Shown: positions 45,785-55,429, numbered from the stretch's first letter. The stretch is DNA of 64,000 nucleotides from Thiorhodovibrio litoralis (GCF_033954455.1 NZ_CP121473.1:4016501-4080500); one strand, 5' to 3'. Notes: a model not told the origin generated them from the letters alone. A program made the numbers and translations.

Positions 45785-46326
45785 GCAGCCAGATCCAAAT
45801 CGCCGCCACGTCGACAAACACGGACGCCCCGAGCCTGGGTCAGCGCCTCAAGATCCGCTCCATGGTGACCATGGCCGGCGAGGTGCTGCCGTTCTTCTGG
45901 CCGATGCGCAATTTCATTCACCACAACCCGCTGCACGGGCTTGAACATCTACCGTTCGAGCAGGCCGTGGCCGAGGCCAGCCGCCTGTTCCATGCGCGCG
46001 GCTGGCTGCCGCGCACCGAGTATCAGCGCATGCTCGCCGCCGGCGATATCGACCTGGCGGTGCTCGAGGCCTTGGTCAGCGAGCAGGTCGATGCCTGGCT
46101 CGCCGCGCACGACGACCAGGTCCCCGTCCGGGATAGCGCCAAAGAGGACGCCGAAAAGGACGCCAAAGAGCGGACCGAAAAGAGCAACGCAGCGGTCGCC
46201 CAAGAAGGCGCGCTGCTGAAACGCCTGCTGATGGCCATGCTAACGGAACTGGATCAGCCGGCACCTGGGGATCGCGCGCCGAGCGCAACGGACGTGCTTG
46301 CCTGTCTGCGCGAACCGATCTCATGA
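45781..46326 (+). CDS. dabA: DabA (DUF2309), N-terminal part as a separate frame
   Basis: 181 residues. It contains VLPFFWPMRNFIHHNPLHGL and EHLPFEQAVAEASRLFHARG, the conserved opening of DUF2309/DabA proteins. A Lys/Glu-rich linker and a helical segment (LLKRLLMAMLTELDQPAP) follow. The frame stops at TGA 46324-46326, overlapping the ATG of the next frame (ATGA). Normally this segment is joined to the rest of DabA in one chain of about 800-1100 residues. Here it could be a true two-subunit DabA, or an assembly frameshift. Confidence 0.8.
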   Translation: MSSQIQIAATSTNTDAPSLGQRLKIRSMVTMAGEVLPFFWPMRNFIHHNPLHGLEHLPFEQAVAEASRLFHARGWLPRTEYQRMLAAGDIDLAVLEALVSEQVDAWLAAHDDQVPVRDSAKEDAEKDAKERTEKSNAAVAQEGALLKRLLMAMLTELDQPAPGDRAPSATDVLACLREPIS

Positions 46327-49142
46327 ATCCCGACATGATTCGCATCGACACTGCCAGCGCCGATCGTCCGGGCGCTGATCATCCCGACGTCGATTGCCCA
46401 AGCGCTGACGCTGCGAGCGCAGGCACCCCGGGCGCCGTGCCACTCAGCCCCGGTTCCCCAGCGCCCTTAGCCACCGAACTCGGCCACGAGCTGACGCTCT
46501 ACGATGCTGTCGATCAACTCTTCGGCACCCGCATCGGCGACACCCTGAACGAGCTGCTGATCAAAGGCCTGATGGACTTCTTCGACGAAGGCCAGTCGGT
46601 GTGGCCCATGCCCGGGCGCCGCCAGGGCCTGTTCCGTGCCTGGAGCCGCATCGCGCGGCGCAATCGGCGCTTGAACATGCGCGGCATGGACGTGAGCGCG
46701 ATCCTCGCCGATAGCAATCAGCCCGAGGTCCTGATCGACCGGGTCATGCGCCGCCTCGGCATTCCCGAAGACCACTGGATGGACCACTTTACCCTGGAGC
46801 TCAGCAAGCTCCACGGCTGGGCCGGCTTTGTGCGCTGGCGCGCCCAGGCCCGGCACTATTACTGGCAGGAACGCAACCCGGCCGATCTGGTCGATTTTCT
46901 TGCCATCCGGCTGGTGCTGGCCCTGGCGCTGCTTGAGGATGCCGGGCGCCGCCTCAAGCGCGAGCTGACCTGGCCGGCGCTCACGGCCTTCATGGACACC
47001 CATACGCGCGAGTGCCTGCTGCGGCGCGAGCTCAATGCGGGCACCGTGTTGCCGGAGTTCGCACACCGGGTAGAGGTCGCGCTTGAGCGCGGCGACCCGG
47101 CCCGGATCGATGCACTCTATGTCGAGTACGAGGATGCCAAAGGCTCCGGCGAGGCCCGCACCCGCGCGCGCCGCATTCTGGCCATGGCCGAGCGCGCGGG
47201 TCTATCGCACGAGCAATTGCTGGCCTATCCCGAAGACAGCCTGCTCAAACTCATCGACGGCATCTACAGCTTCAAGGCCAACGAGGGTATGTTGTGGACG
47301 CGAGCGCTGGAGCAAAGCTACACCGCACCTCTGCTCACCGCCATCGGCCCGCGTCTAGCCGACACCCGAGCACCCACACCAGAGCGCACCCAGGATGGCG
47401 CCGACGGCGTCCAGGCGCTGTTCTGCATCGATGTGCGCAGCGAGCGCCTGCGCCGCCAGCTCGAGGCGCTCGGCGACTACCAGACCTTCGGGGTCGCCGG
47501 ATTCTTTGGCATTCCGCTCAGCTTTATTGAATTCGGCAAGGGCCATGAGACCGCGCTCTGTCCCGCCGTGGTGCAGCCGCGCAATGTCGTGGTCGAGATG
47601 CCGCACACCCACACCGAGGCGGACCACTCGCTCTATGACCTGGCCCATGAGGTTGTCCATGACCTCAAGAACACCGTGCTCGCACCCTATGTCACGGTCG
47701 AGGCTGTCGGACTGCTGTTTGGCTTCGACATGGTCGGCAAGACCTTCGCGCCCCGCGCCTACAACACCTGGCGTCAGCGACTGGAAAGCGACAAGCCGCC
47801 CGCACGCCTGCTGATCGACAAAATCGGGGCGGACGAAGCGAGCGAGCTGGTCATCCATCTGCAAGACGAGATGATCATCCGCGCCATTGAGCGACATTTC
47901 GGCATCAAGCGCGAGGCACTCACCAGCCCAATGATCCGCGAGCTGCGCGAGATCGCACTCGGGCAAGGCCAGAGCCGGACCGCCTTTGCCCAGGGATTCG
48001 ACATCGAGCCGGCGACTGAGGCTGTCTTCATCCGCTCGCTGCAGGTGGAATACCGGGTCAACCCGGACCAGGCGCGCATCCAGCTCGAGCATCTGGCCAA
48101 GATCGGGTTTCGCCATCAGCGCCAGGCCCAGTTGGTGGGCACCGCGCTGCGCTCGATCGGCCTGACCTCGGGCTTCAGCCGCACCGTCCTGATCGTCGGC
48201 CACGGCAGCACCTCGGAGAACAACCCCTACGAATCGGCGCTGGATTGCGGCGCCTGCGGCGGCGATCAGGGGCTCATTAACGCGCGCATTTTCGCCGCCA
48301 TGGCCAATCGCCGCGAGGTGCGCGCCCTGCTCGCCGAGGATGGCATCCTGATCCCGGAGGACACCTGGTTCATCCCGCTGCTGCACGACACCACCACGGA
48401 TGAAATCGAGCCGGCCGATCTCGACCAACTGCCGCCCGCCGTGCTCACGCGCATGACCCGTATCCAGGAGGATCTGACAGCCGCCGGGCGCCTGTGCGCG
48501 CTCGAGCGCTGCCGGGAACTCGGCGAGCAGGCTGTCGACAGTCCCGCGACCGCCGCCCGGCGGGTGAAGCGTCACGCGCTCGACTGGACCCAGGTGCGCC
48601 CCGAATGGGGCCTGTCGAAAAATGCCAGCTTCATCATCGGCCGCCGCGCCCTGACCCAAGGGCTGGACCTGGACGGGCGCGCCTTCCTGCATTCCTACGA
48701 CCATCGGCTCGATGCCGACGGCCGCCTGCTCGAGAGCATCCTCTCAGGCCCGCTAATTGTCGCCCAGTGGATCAACCTGGAGCATTATTTCTCGGTGGTC
48801 GACAACGAGGGTTTTGGCAGCGGCAGCAAGGTGTTCCACAACATCACCGGGCGCTTCGGCGTGATGAGCGGCAACCTGAGCGATCTGCGCACCGGGCTCC
48901 CTGCGCAGACGGTGCAGAAGGGAAAGCACGCCTATCACCGCCCGATGCGCCTGGTCACGGTGATCGAGGCACCGCCGGCGCTGGTGCGCGGCCTGCTCGA
49001 TCGGCTCTACAAACCCCGCGAACTGGTCCACAACGGCTGGATCAAGCTCCTGGTTCTTGACCCCGAGAGCGGGCGCATCCACGGCTTCGAGCAGGGCGAC
49101 TGGACGCTGATCGAGCCAGGCGCTCTTAGTACACTGCCCTAA
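46323..49142 (+). CDS. dabA: DabA (DUF2309), catalytic part
   Basis: 939 residues. The first 45 are Ala/Asp/Pro-rich, then the family begins with LTLYDAVDQLFGTRIGDTLN and FDEGQSVWPMPGRRQG. The zinc site is intact: CIDVRSE supplies Cys368 and Asp370, and GHGSTSENNPYESALDCG supplies His627 and Cys642. The spacing (2 and 15 residues) equals that of characterised DabA. It is a carbonic-anhydrase-like protein that, with DabB, traps CO2 as bicarbonate in the cytoplasm. It is followed by a PII-like gene 14 bases on. Confidence 0.9.
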   Translation: MNPDMIRIDTASADRPGADHPDVDCPSADAASAGTPGAVPLSPGSPAPLATELGHELTLYDAVDQLFGTRIGDTLNELLIKGLMDFFDEGQSVWPMPGRRQGLFRAWSRIARRNRRLNMRGMDVSAILADSNQPEVLIDRVMRRLGIPEDHWMDHFTLELSKLHGWAGFVRWRAQARHYYWQERNPADLVDFLAIRLVLALALLEDAGRRLKRELTWPALTAFMDTHTRECLLRRELNAGTVLPEFAHRVEVALERGDPARIDALYVEYEDAKGSGEARTRARRILAMAERAGLSHEQLLAYPEDSLLKLIDGIYSFKANEGMLWTRALEQSYTAPLLTAIGPRLADTRAPTPERTQDGADGVQALFCIDVRSERLRRQLEALGDYQTFGVAGFFGIPLSFIEFGKGHETALCPAVVQPRNVVVEMPHTHTEADHSLYDLAHEVVHDLKNTVLAPYVTVEAVGLLFGFDMVGKTFAPRAYNTWRQRLESDKPPARLLIDKIGADEASELVIHLQDEMIIRAIERHFGIKREALTSPMIRELREIALGQGQSRTAFAQGFDIEPATEAVFIRSLQVEYRVNPDQARIQLEHLAKIGFRHQRQAQLVGTALRSIGLTSGFSRTVLIVGHGSTSENNPYESALDCGACGGDQGLINARIFAAMANRREVRALLAEDGILIPEDTWFIPLLHDTTTDEIEPADLDQLPPAVLTRMTRIQEDLTAAGRLCALERCRELGEQAVDSPATAARRVKRHALDWTQVRPEWGLSKNASFIIGRRALTQGLDLDGRAFLHSYDHRLDADGRLLESILSGPLIVAQWINLEHYFSVVDNEGFGSGSKVFHNITGRFGVMSGNLSDLRTGLPAQTVQKGKHAYHRPMRLVTVIEAPPALVRGLLDRLYKPRELVHNGWIKLLVLDPESGRIHGFEQGDWTLIEPGALSTLP

Positions 49143-49156
49143 GGAGGTATTCGATC

Positions 49157-49495
49157 ATGCAGCCGCTCAAGCAAAGCGCAATGAAAAAACTGGAGATCAT
49201 CGTCCAGGGGGAATACCAGGAGTTCGTCATCGACCTGCTCGAGCGCGCCGGGGTCAGCGGCTGGACAGTGGTTCACAACTTGTCAGGAAAGGGCTCGCAT
49301 GGCAGCCATGAGGGCCATCTGATGTTCAATGCCGACGACGTGCTGGTGATGATCATCACCGCCATCCCCGAGGAACTGGCCGACCCGATTCTGGAAGGAC
49401 TCACGCCCTTCTTTAACAAACACATGGGCGTGGTCTTCACCAGCGACATTTCGGTGACCCGACTCGACAAATTCCACCAGCCCGCGCCGGGCTAG
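49157..49495 (+). CDS. PII-like regulator of the DAB operon
   Basis: 112 residues from ATG 49157, with AAGGAGG nine bases upstream. The MKKLEIIVQGEYQEFVIDLL start, VSGWTVVHNLSGKGSHGSHE T-loop region and DDVLVMIITAIPEELADPIL fit the PII fold. The T-loop is short and lacks the uridylylated Tyr of GlnB, so it is closer to PII-like proteins linked to carbon uptake (SbtB or carboxysome-associated types). It probably senses an adenine nucleotide or bicarbonate and gates the DAB complex. That role is an inference from operon position. Confidence 0.85.
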   Translation: MQPLKQSAMKKLEIIVQGEYQEFVIDLLERAGVSGWTVVHNLSGKGSHGSHEGHLMFNADDVLVMIITAIPEELADPILEGLTPFFNKHMGVVFTSDISVTRLDKFHQPAPG

Positions 49496-49578
49496 AGCGG
49501 CGTTTCAGGCGGCAGATGAGCGGCTTCCTCCCAGCCGACTGCAACGGGGCAGCGATAACGCCCCCGCCCGAGCGCACC

Positions 49579-50502
49579 TCAGCGCGGGCGAATCCCCAAC
49601 AGATTGCGCACCCGCTTAAACGGGGGCATCACCACAGCCTCCCCTTCAGGACCATCGGCGAAGAAAAAGCCGGTTGAAGAACCACCGTCGAGATTGATCG
49701 CGCGCTCCACCGGCCAGTCGGTCAAACAGCCGGTGGTGGCCAGGCAATCGGCCAGATCGGCCAGGCTGATTGGGTTGCGCGTCGCCCCCAGCGCCCAGTG
49801 ACCGCGCCAGTCGGTCGCGGCAAAGGTGCGCCGCGCTGGCGGCGTGGTCGACAACCCACGCACCGCCCGGCCGTGCTCGACCAGATAAGGGCCGGTCTGC
49901 AAGAGCGCGTCAATGCCAGCATGGTCGCGAAAGGCCGCGTAGCGCACCAGATAGTTACCGCCGGGGTCGCTGTAAAGCACACCGCTCAGCAGCTTGGCGC
50001 GTTCAAGTCGGTGAATGCGCTGCCCGTCAGCGATCACCAGCCCCAGCGGTCGCCAGTCCGGATGAAAAAAGCCGCCATTGACGCCGGCCGGAATCCCGGC
50101 GGCGAGAAAGGCCTTATCCATGCGCGCTCCATCGGCGTTCAGGCTCGGCTCAAGATCAACCACCGCGAGCCGAAAGGCGCGGGAATGAAACAACGCCAGA
50201 TGGGCGGTGACGCGCTGATCGTCGGACTGGCGCTGGGCCGAGGCCTCGGCGTAAGCCAGCTCCGCATCCACCGGGGCCAGTGGTCGCGGCTCCAACGGCT
50301 GCCAGTCCGCCGCGAGCGCTGGCGCCAGGACCAGCGCCAGCCCGGGCATTAGGCGCGCAAGCCAGGGCCGTCCGCGCAACTGGCGCCCGGGTGAGTTGCG
50401 GCGAATTGCCAATCCGCTCAACAACGCGACAACGGCGAATAGATTCGCCCCTAAACATTGACCGCCGCGATCTTTGTTCGCGGCAATGACCTCAGCCGCC
50501 AT
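49579..50502 (-). CDS. Phosphodiester glycosidase family protein (NAGPA/DUF2233)
   Basis: Start at ATG 50502 gives 307 residues. A hydrophobic segment (LFAVVALLSGLAI) and a second near LMPGLALVLAPALA suggest a signal peptide or anchor; translation could also start at 50350. The domain has GVNGGFFHPDWRPLGLVIAD, LQTGPYLVEHGRAV, RRTFAATDWRGHWALGATRN and INLDGGSSTGFFFADG. The last motif is typical of the family that removes GlcNAc-phosphodiesters or related sugars. The start overlaps the end of the MmeI-like gene by 11 bases, which suggests co-transcription; a functional link is not obvious. Confidence 0.8.
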   Translation of the reverse strand: MAAEVIAANKDRGGQCLGANLFAVVALLSGLAIRRNSPGRQLRGRPWLARLMPGLALVLAPALAADWQPLEPRPLAPVDAELAYAEASAQRQSDDQRVTAHLALFHSRAFRLAVVDLEPSLNADGARMDKAFLAAGIPAGVNGGFFHPDWRPLGLVIADGQRIHRLERAKLLSGVLYSDPGGNYLVRYAAFRDHAGIDALLQTGPYLVEHGRAVRGLSTTPPARRTFAATDWRGHWALGATRNPISLADLADCLATTGCLTDWPVERAINLDGGSSTGFFFADGPEGEAVVMPPFKRVRNLLGIRPR

Positions 50503-53257
50503 GCAGCATCTCCTCATAGCGCGCCAGCAGATGTTCCACCCGCTCACGCTCGCTGCTGAAGCCACCGCTGAGATAAAGCCTGTCCACTGCGCGGTCGAGT
50601 GCCTGATGCGCCCGGCGCAACGCAGTCGGCATCAGGTTGGGATCATAGAGGTCGGCCAGGGTCGCATCTGGGTGCGCGGCACGCGCATCGAGCACTGCCT
50701 GCGCCAATGGCTCGAGCTTGGCGAGCCGGTCTTCTCGGGCCTGTGGCAGCGGGAAGGTGTTGTACACCATACCGATTGAATAACGATAACGACTTTCCAG
50801 CCGGCCGCCAATGCGCCGCAGCCAGCTCATGTGCATAGCTGAGGTTAGGAACGCGAAAAGCGTAAAGTTTGCATCTGAAAGTACAAAAACCAGGTCGCTC
50901 GGGATGACCGGCGGCTCTAGCCAACCAATGGGGACATAATCACGTCGCTCAGAGCTGACTTTTGGAATCACCAGAAAGGGCGAGGTTGGAATCACATTGA
51001 CATGATACTGTAGGGGCGTTTCAGCCAGTTTTTTCGTCGGCTTGCTTTTGCTGCTCTCGCGAAATGCACGCACCGCCGCAACCCGCTCGCGCACCCTTGG
51101 TAAGCGCTTAATCAAGGCGGGCTCGGCGCGATGCAGCGCCAGAATCCAGCGTTCGCCGCCGTTCAAAAACTCCTGACTACCGATGTAAGGCCGCAGAAAA
51201 GGCTCAGCCTCCGGCTCGGCGACGAGCAGTTCGGCTTTTTCGGCGGCATTCAGAATATAGTGCCCGCCGTCGATTGGCTTGGAGCCGATAATGAGTTTCG
51301 GCAGGCCGTTGATGGGCTGGCCTTGCTCACGCACCACCAGATGCGGGTCGACAAGCTGGCTGGCCTCGAACAAATAGGGCGACAGCGTCTTGAGCGCGGT
51401 TTCATGCGGCGCGCCACCGGGGTTGGAATAGTCGAACAGTCGCCTGGGCTCGGGCAGGTCAGCCGCCGGCGCGAGCCCGACAATCACCACGTGAACATGT
51501 GCTTTCCCACGCGCGTCGGAGCCCCAGGCAAAGGTCCGATGCGCGAATGCAATCTCCACTCCTTGCTCGAACAGCCGCGGCCAGAGCTGGGCGACTTGCT
51601 CGCCCTGAGTGATGGAATTGGTGGCAACAAAGCCGATGCGCGGCCGGTTGTGCGCGGGAACGCCACTCAAATAGGCCGCCGCAGTAATGAACCAGGCAGT
51701 GACATAATCCAGGGTGCCGCCGGATGCCCCCAGATTGGCAATGCCTCGGACCTGGGCACGTTGTTTCTCACTTTGGTATTTGGCACCAACAAAGGGCGGG
51801 TTACCCAGCAGATAATGGCAGCGCGCCGGCGGCAGCAACTCAGCCCAATCCATTTCCAGCGCATCGGCATTCAAGATATGGGGCGCGGTGCGCAGCGGGA
51901 TGCGAACATAGCTCTGGCCAAATTCCAGGCTCAGACGCGTGTTCATGATGTGATCCATCATCCAGAGCGCCGTCTCAGCGATGCGCGCCGGGAACTCGAT
52001 GATCTCGATACCGTAGAACTGATCCACGTTCAGCATCGACAGCTCCGCGGCATCCAGCTCCTGCTGACCGCTCGCCACGCTGTAAGCTCGCAGCTCGCGA
52101 ATGACCTCGATCTCCAGCAGGCGCAGCTCCCGATAAGCAATGATCAAAAAGTTGCCGCAACCGCAGGCCGGATCGAAAAAGGTCAGGGACGCGAGTTTGC
52201 GCTGGAAATCCTGCAGTCGTTTTCGCCGATGGGTGTCACGACGTGCCTTTAGCGCAGCCAGCTCCGCGCGCAAACCATCGAGAAACAATGGCTCAATGAC
52301 CTTGAGAATATTCTGCTCCGTGGTGTAGTGCGCGCCCTGGCGCCGTCGCTCATCGCGATCCATCACCGACTGGAACAGCGAGCCGAAAATGGCCGGTGAA
52401 ATTCTCGACCAGTCGAAGGCGCAGGCATCAAGCAGGCGCTGACGCATCCCGGCATCGAAAAACGGAATCAGCAGCGGCTCGCGAAACAGCGCGCCATTCA
52501 CGAAGGGAAAGCGTGCCAGATCCTCATCGAGATGGGGTGAGCGCTGCTCAGGCGGCGTGTTCAGTATCTGAAACAGACTATTTAGCGAAGCCCCGAGAGT
52601 GGTGCCATCCGCATCCGTGCGCTGCTCAATTAGGTCGAGAAAAATATCGCGCGGCTCAAAAATGCCGGTATCGTCAGCGAACAGACAAAACACCAGCCGC
52701 ACCAGAAAGAGCTCCAGGTCGTGGCCGGTGTAGCCTGACGCCTTCAAGCCATCATGCAGCCGCCCAACCAACTCCGATGCGGCGATATTGACCGGGTCCT
52801 GGTCCTTAAAAGACCGTTTTTGCACTCCAACAATGAAGCCGAGCTTCTCGACATGCTCGGGCAACTCAGCCAGGCTAAAGCGGGCCTGCTCGTCCTCCTC
52901 AAGATCGTAGAGCTCGAAGCTCTGAAAATCGCTCAGCAGCAGGTAGCGCGGCAGCTCCACATCCTTGAGCCCCGGAAAATAGGTAAAGGCCTGCTCCTTG
53001 GCGATGGCCAGATCGCGCCCCAGGCTCTTCTGCTCGACCAGCAGTACCCCTTTCCAGAACGAATCAATATAACCACGTCGATCGCCGAGCTTACGCACCG
53101 GCGCCTCGAAGCTCGCCACCCGGCGCACCGGCACCCCAAAGACATCGAACAGATCGCGATAAAAGAGCTGGGTCTGGCCCTTCTCGTAGCCCTGACCGGC
53201 CCAGTCACGCGCGAAGGTGGCAGCGCGGGTGCGAATTTCGTTCCAGGACAGATGCAC
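50492..53257 (-). CDS. Single-chain Type IIL restriction-modification enzyme (MmeI-like)
   Basis: 921 residues from a GTG. The N-terminal nuclease domain has RRGYIDSFWKGVLLVEQKS, a PD-(D/E)XK site (Asp, Glu, Lys). A helical spacer follows, then the gamma-type adenine methylase: LTFFDPACGCGNFLIIAYRE (motif I) and CHYLLGNPPFVGAKYQ (motif IV, NPPF). A target-recognition domain (PYIGSQEFLNGGERWILAL, WLEPPVIPSDLVFVLSDAN) and a C-terminal helical domain end the protein. Such enzymes cut and methylate with one recognition domain, so only one strand of the site is methylated. It looks intact. Confidence 0.88.
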   Translation of the reverse strand: MHLSWNEIRTRAATFARDWAGQGYEKGQTQLFYRDLFDVFGVPVRRVASFEAPVRKLGDRRGYIDSFWKGVLLVEQKSLGRDLAIAKEQAFTYFPGLKDVELPRYLLLSDFQSFELYDLEEDEQARFSLAELPEHVEKLGFIVGVQKRSFKDQDPVNIAASELVGRLHDGLKASGYTGHDLELFLVRLVFCLFADDTGIFEPRDIFLDLIEQRTDADGTTLGASLNSLFQILNTPPEQRSPHLDEDLARFPFVNGALFREPLLIPFFDAGMRQRLLDACAFDWSRISPAIFGSLFQSVMDRDERRRQGAHYTTEQNILKVIEPLFLDGLRAELAALKARRDTHRRKRLQDFQRKLASLTFFDPACGCGNFLIIAYRELRLLEIEVIRELRAYSVASGQQELDAAELSMLNVDQFYGIEIIEFPARIAETALWMMDHIMNTRLSLEFGQSYVRIPLRTAPHILNADALEMDWAELLPPARCHYLLGNPPFVGAKYQSEKQRAQVRGIANLGASGGTLDYVTAWFITAAAYLSGVPAHNRPRIGFVATNSITQGEQVAQLWPRLFEQGVEIAFAHRTFAWGSDARGKAHVHVVIVGLAPAADLPEPRRLFDYSNPGGAPHETALKTLSPYLFEASQLVDPHLVVREQGQPINGLPKLIIGSKPIDGGHYILNAAEKAELLVAEPEAEPFLRPYIGSQEFLNGGERWILALHRAEPALIKRLPRVRERVAAVRAFRESSKSKPTKKLAETPLQYHVNVIPTSPFLVIPKVSSERRDYVPIGWLEPPVIPSDLVFVLSDANFTLFAFLTSAMHMSWLRRIGGRLESRYRYSIGMVYNTFPLPQAREDRLAKLEPLAQAVLDARAAHPDATLADLYDPNLMPTALRRAHQALDRAVDRLYLSGGFSSERERVEHLLARYEEMLHGG

Positions 53258-53338
53258 TTTGTCAGGGCTCGTTATTACACCAAACTCACTTGAACTTCTT
53301 TACGTTCCGCGCCGAGACCATGAAGGTTACCGGAGCGG

Positions 53339-54430
53339 TCAGACGTTGAAGCGGAAGTGGACCACATCGCCATCCTTGACGATATACTCCTTGCCCTCCG
53401 AGCGCAGGCGCCCGGCGTCCTTGGCGCCCTGCTCGCCTTTGTAGCTGACGAAATCGTCGTAACCGATCACCTCGGCGCGGATGAAACCGCGTTCGAAATC
53501 TGTGTGGATCACACCGGCGGCTTGTGGGGCGGTGGCGCCGTGGGGGATGGTCCAGGCGCGCGCTTCCTTGGGACCGGCGGTGAAGTAGGTTTCCAGCCCC
53601 AACAGCCGATAGCCGGCGCGCACGACGCGGTTCAGGCCGGGCTCGGCGAGACCTAGATCGGCCAGGAACTCGGCGCGGCTGTCGGCGTCGAGCTCCACCA
53701 TCTCGGACTCAATCGCGGCGCAGACGGCGACTGTCTCGGCGCCTTCACTCGCGGCCTGGGTCTGCACGCGCTCAAGCAGTGGATTGTTGTCGAAGCCATC
53801 CTCGGCCACGTTGGCGATGTAGAGCACCGGCTTGGCAGTCAGCAGGAACAGATCGCGCAGAGCAGCGCTCGCCTCCGCGTCCAGGCCGAGCGTGCGCACC
53901 GGTTGACCCTCGTTCAGATGCGCGGCCACCCGTTCGAGCAAATCGCGGCGGGCAGCGGCCAGCTTGTCGCCGGTCTTGGCCTGGCGCGCCGCGCGATCGA
54001 GCGCCTTTTCGACCGACTCCATATCGGCCAGTGCCAGCTCAGTGTTAATGACGTCCATATCGCGCAGCGGGTCCACGCTGCCCGCGACATGCACCACATC
54101 GTCGTCTTCGAAGCAGCGCACGACCTGGGCAATGGCATCCGTCTCGCGAATATTGGCAAGAAACTGATTGCCCAACCCCTCGCCTTTGGACGCTCCCGCG
54201 ACCAGCCCGGCAATGTCGACAAACTGCATGCTGGTCGGCACCACCTTGGCGGGTTTGACAATACCGGCGATCACATCCAGGCGATCATCCGGCAAGGGCA
54301 CCACGCCGACATTGGGGTCGATGGTGCAGAAAGGGTAATTCTCGGCCGCGATGCCGGATTTAGTCAGTGCATTGAAAAGCGTCGACTTGCCCACGTTCGG
54401 CAGGCCGACAATGCCGCATTTGAAACCCAT
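53339..54430 (-). CDS. ychF: Redox-regulated ATPase YchF
   Basis: 363 residues, the usual length. The OBG-type G domain has [20 protein letters not shown] and [20 protein letters not shown]; a coiled-coil insert lies in the middle. The C-terminal TGS domain carries [20 protein letters not shown] and [20 protein letters not shown]. YchF prefers ATP to GTP and acts in ribosome-linked stress control. The pth gene that usually precedes it is not here. Confidence 0.96.
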   Translation of the reverse strand: MGFKCGIVGLPNVGKSTLFNALTKSGIAAENYPFCTIDPNVGVVPLPDDRLDVIAGIVKPAKVVPTSMQFVDIAGLVAGASKGEGLGNQFLANIRETDAIAQVVRCFEDDDVVHVAGSVDPLRDMDVINTELALADMESVEKALDRAARQAKTGDKLAAARRDLLERVAAHLNEGQPVRTLGLDAEASAALRDLFLLTAKPVLYIANVAEDGFDNNPLLERVQTQAASEGAETVAVCAAIESEMVELDADSRAEFLADLGLAEPGLNRVVRAGYRLLGLETYFTAGPKEARAWTIPHGATAPQAAGVIHTDFERGFIRAEVIGYDDFVSYKGEQGAKDAGRLRSEGKEYIVKDGDVVHFRFNV

Positions 54431-54779
54431 GGTCCTGATTCTATAGCTGGTTGGAGAACGGAAAGCCGGCCATCATAGCCGATGCGGGAAGTCCCCGCCT
54501 GATCAGCGGACCACTAACGATCGCGCGAATTAGACCTACGCCAAAGCTAGACGATTTTCCACCGCTCGGATCGCTATCGGCTATCAAGCATCTCCGCCGG
54601 ACCGTCAAGCCGCTATTTTCGTGGGCTTGCCGAAAGGGTGAGGATGAGATCTCCACCGTGGACTCAGCCGCGTCGGATGCACAGTCGCACGGGTCGAGAC
54701 ACGATGGCAGTGGCGGGGATCAGCCTCGGGCGCTAGACTCCGGAATTCCCGCTGTAGCGCCAAGGAGTAACAACAGATC
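54431..54779. other. Intergenic region upstream of ychF
   Basis: About 350 bases with no credible gene on either strand. It should hold the ychF promoter (leftward) and the start signals of the zinc-ribbon gene (AAGGAG near 54760). Confidence 0.4.
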
Positions 54780-54935
54780 ATGGACACCAACCCCGCCGCG
54801 CTGTGCCCCGGCTGCTTCCAATCCAAAGGCAGTGCGAACCCCTGCCCGCACTGCGGCTTCGATGAAACCGCCCCGCGTCCGGTGCAAGCGCTGCCATTAG
54901 GCACACTGCTCCACGATCTTGGCTTGATGGAATAG
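54780..54935 (+). CDS. Small zinc-ribbon protein, possibly a remnant of a Ser/Thr kinase N-terminus
   Basis: 51 codons from ATG 54780. CPGCFQSKGSANPCPHCGFD contains two CxxC knuckles for one zinc. The following RPVQALPLGTLLHD resembles the stretch that leads into the kinase fold of bacterial Ser/Thr kinases with an N-terminal zinc ribbon. The frame then stops at TAG, with no kinase domain downstream. Too short to be in most gene calls. It is either a stand-alone ribbon or a broken kinase gene. Confidence 0.5.
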   Translation: MDTNPAALCPGCFQSKGSANPCPHCGFDETAPRPVQALPLGTLLHDLGLME

Positions 54936-55172
54936 CGCGGCAGCGGTTATCCGCGTATGACGCGCGCGATGCGACAATTCAATGGCACTGCGCCCAACCT
55001 AGAGCAGGATCGCGAAGAACCCTGGGTTCGGGTGACACTGTGGCGGACACCGCCGGAAACGGTCGCATAGACCGTTCAGGTGGCAGACTCACCCGGAATC
55101 GCTCTGGTGACAAGCTGTCATCGCACAATGTACTATGACTCCTTCTTCACCCAAACTCGAAAGAGGTCGTTG

Positions 55173-55424
55173 ATGTCCATTTCAGCCAAACTGTTTATGA
55201 GCGGTCGGAGTCAAGCGATTCGTTGGCCAGCGAAACTTCGCCTCAACGCCAGTGAAGTGTTGATCGACCTAGTTGGCGAAGGCTATTTTGTGCAGCCGAA
55301 ACGAGAACCTCAGTCCAACTTGGGAGAGTGGCTGCGCAACTTTTATGTCACAACTGAGCCGTTGCCAGACGACTTTCTCGCTGAACGTAACGACACGCGA
55401 CCTCAGTCACGCGACTGGGACTAA
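55173..55424 (+). CDS. vapB: VapB-like antitoxin (AbrB/SpoVT fold)
   Basis: ATG at 55173, with AAGAGG upstream, gives 83 residues: SAKLFMSGRSQAIRWPAKLR, LNASEVLIDLVGEGYFVQPK, then an acidic tail. The SGRSQAIRWP segment is the swapped-hairpin DNA-binding motif of VagC/VapB proteins. It ends five bases before vapC and should autoregulate the pair. Confidence 0.85.
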   Translation: MSISAKLFMSGRSQAIRWPAKLRLNASEVLIDLVGEGYFVQPKREPQSNLGEWLRNFYVTTEPLPDDFLAERNDTRPQSRDWD

Positions 55425-55429
55425 AAAAC

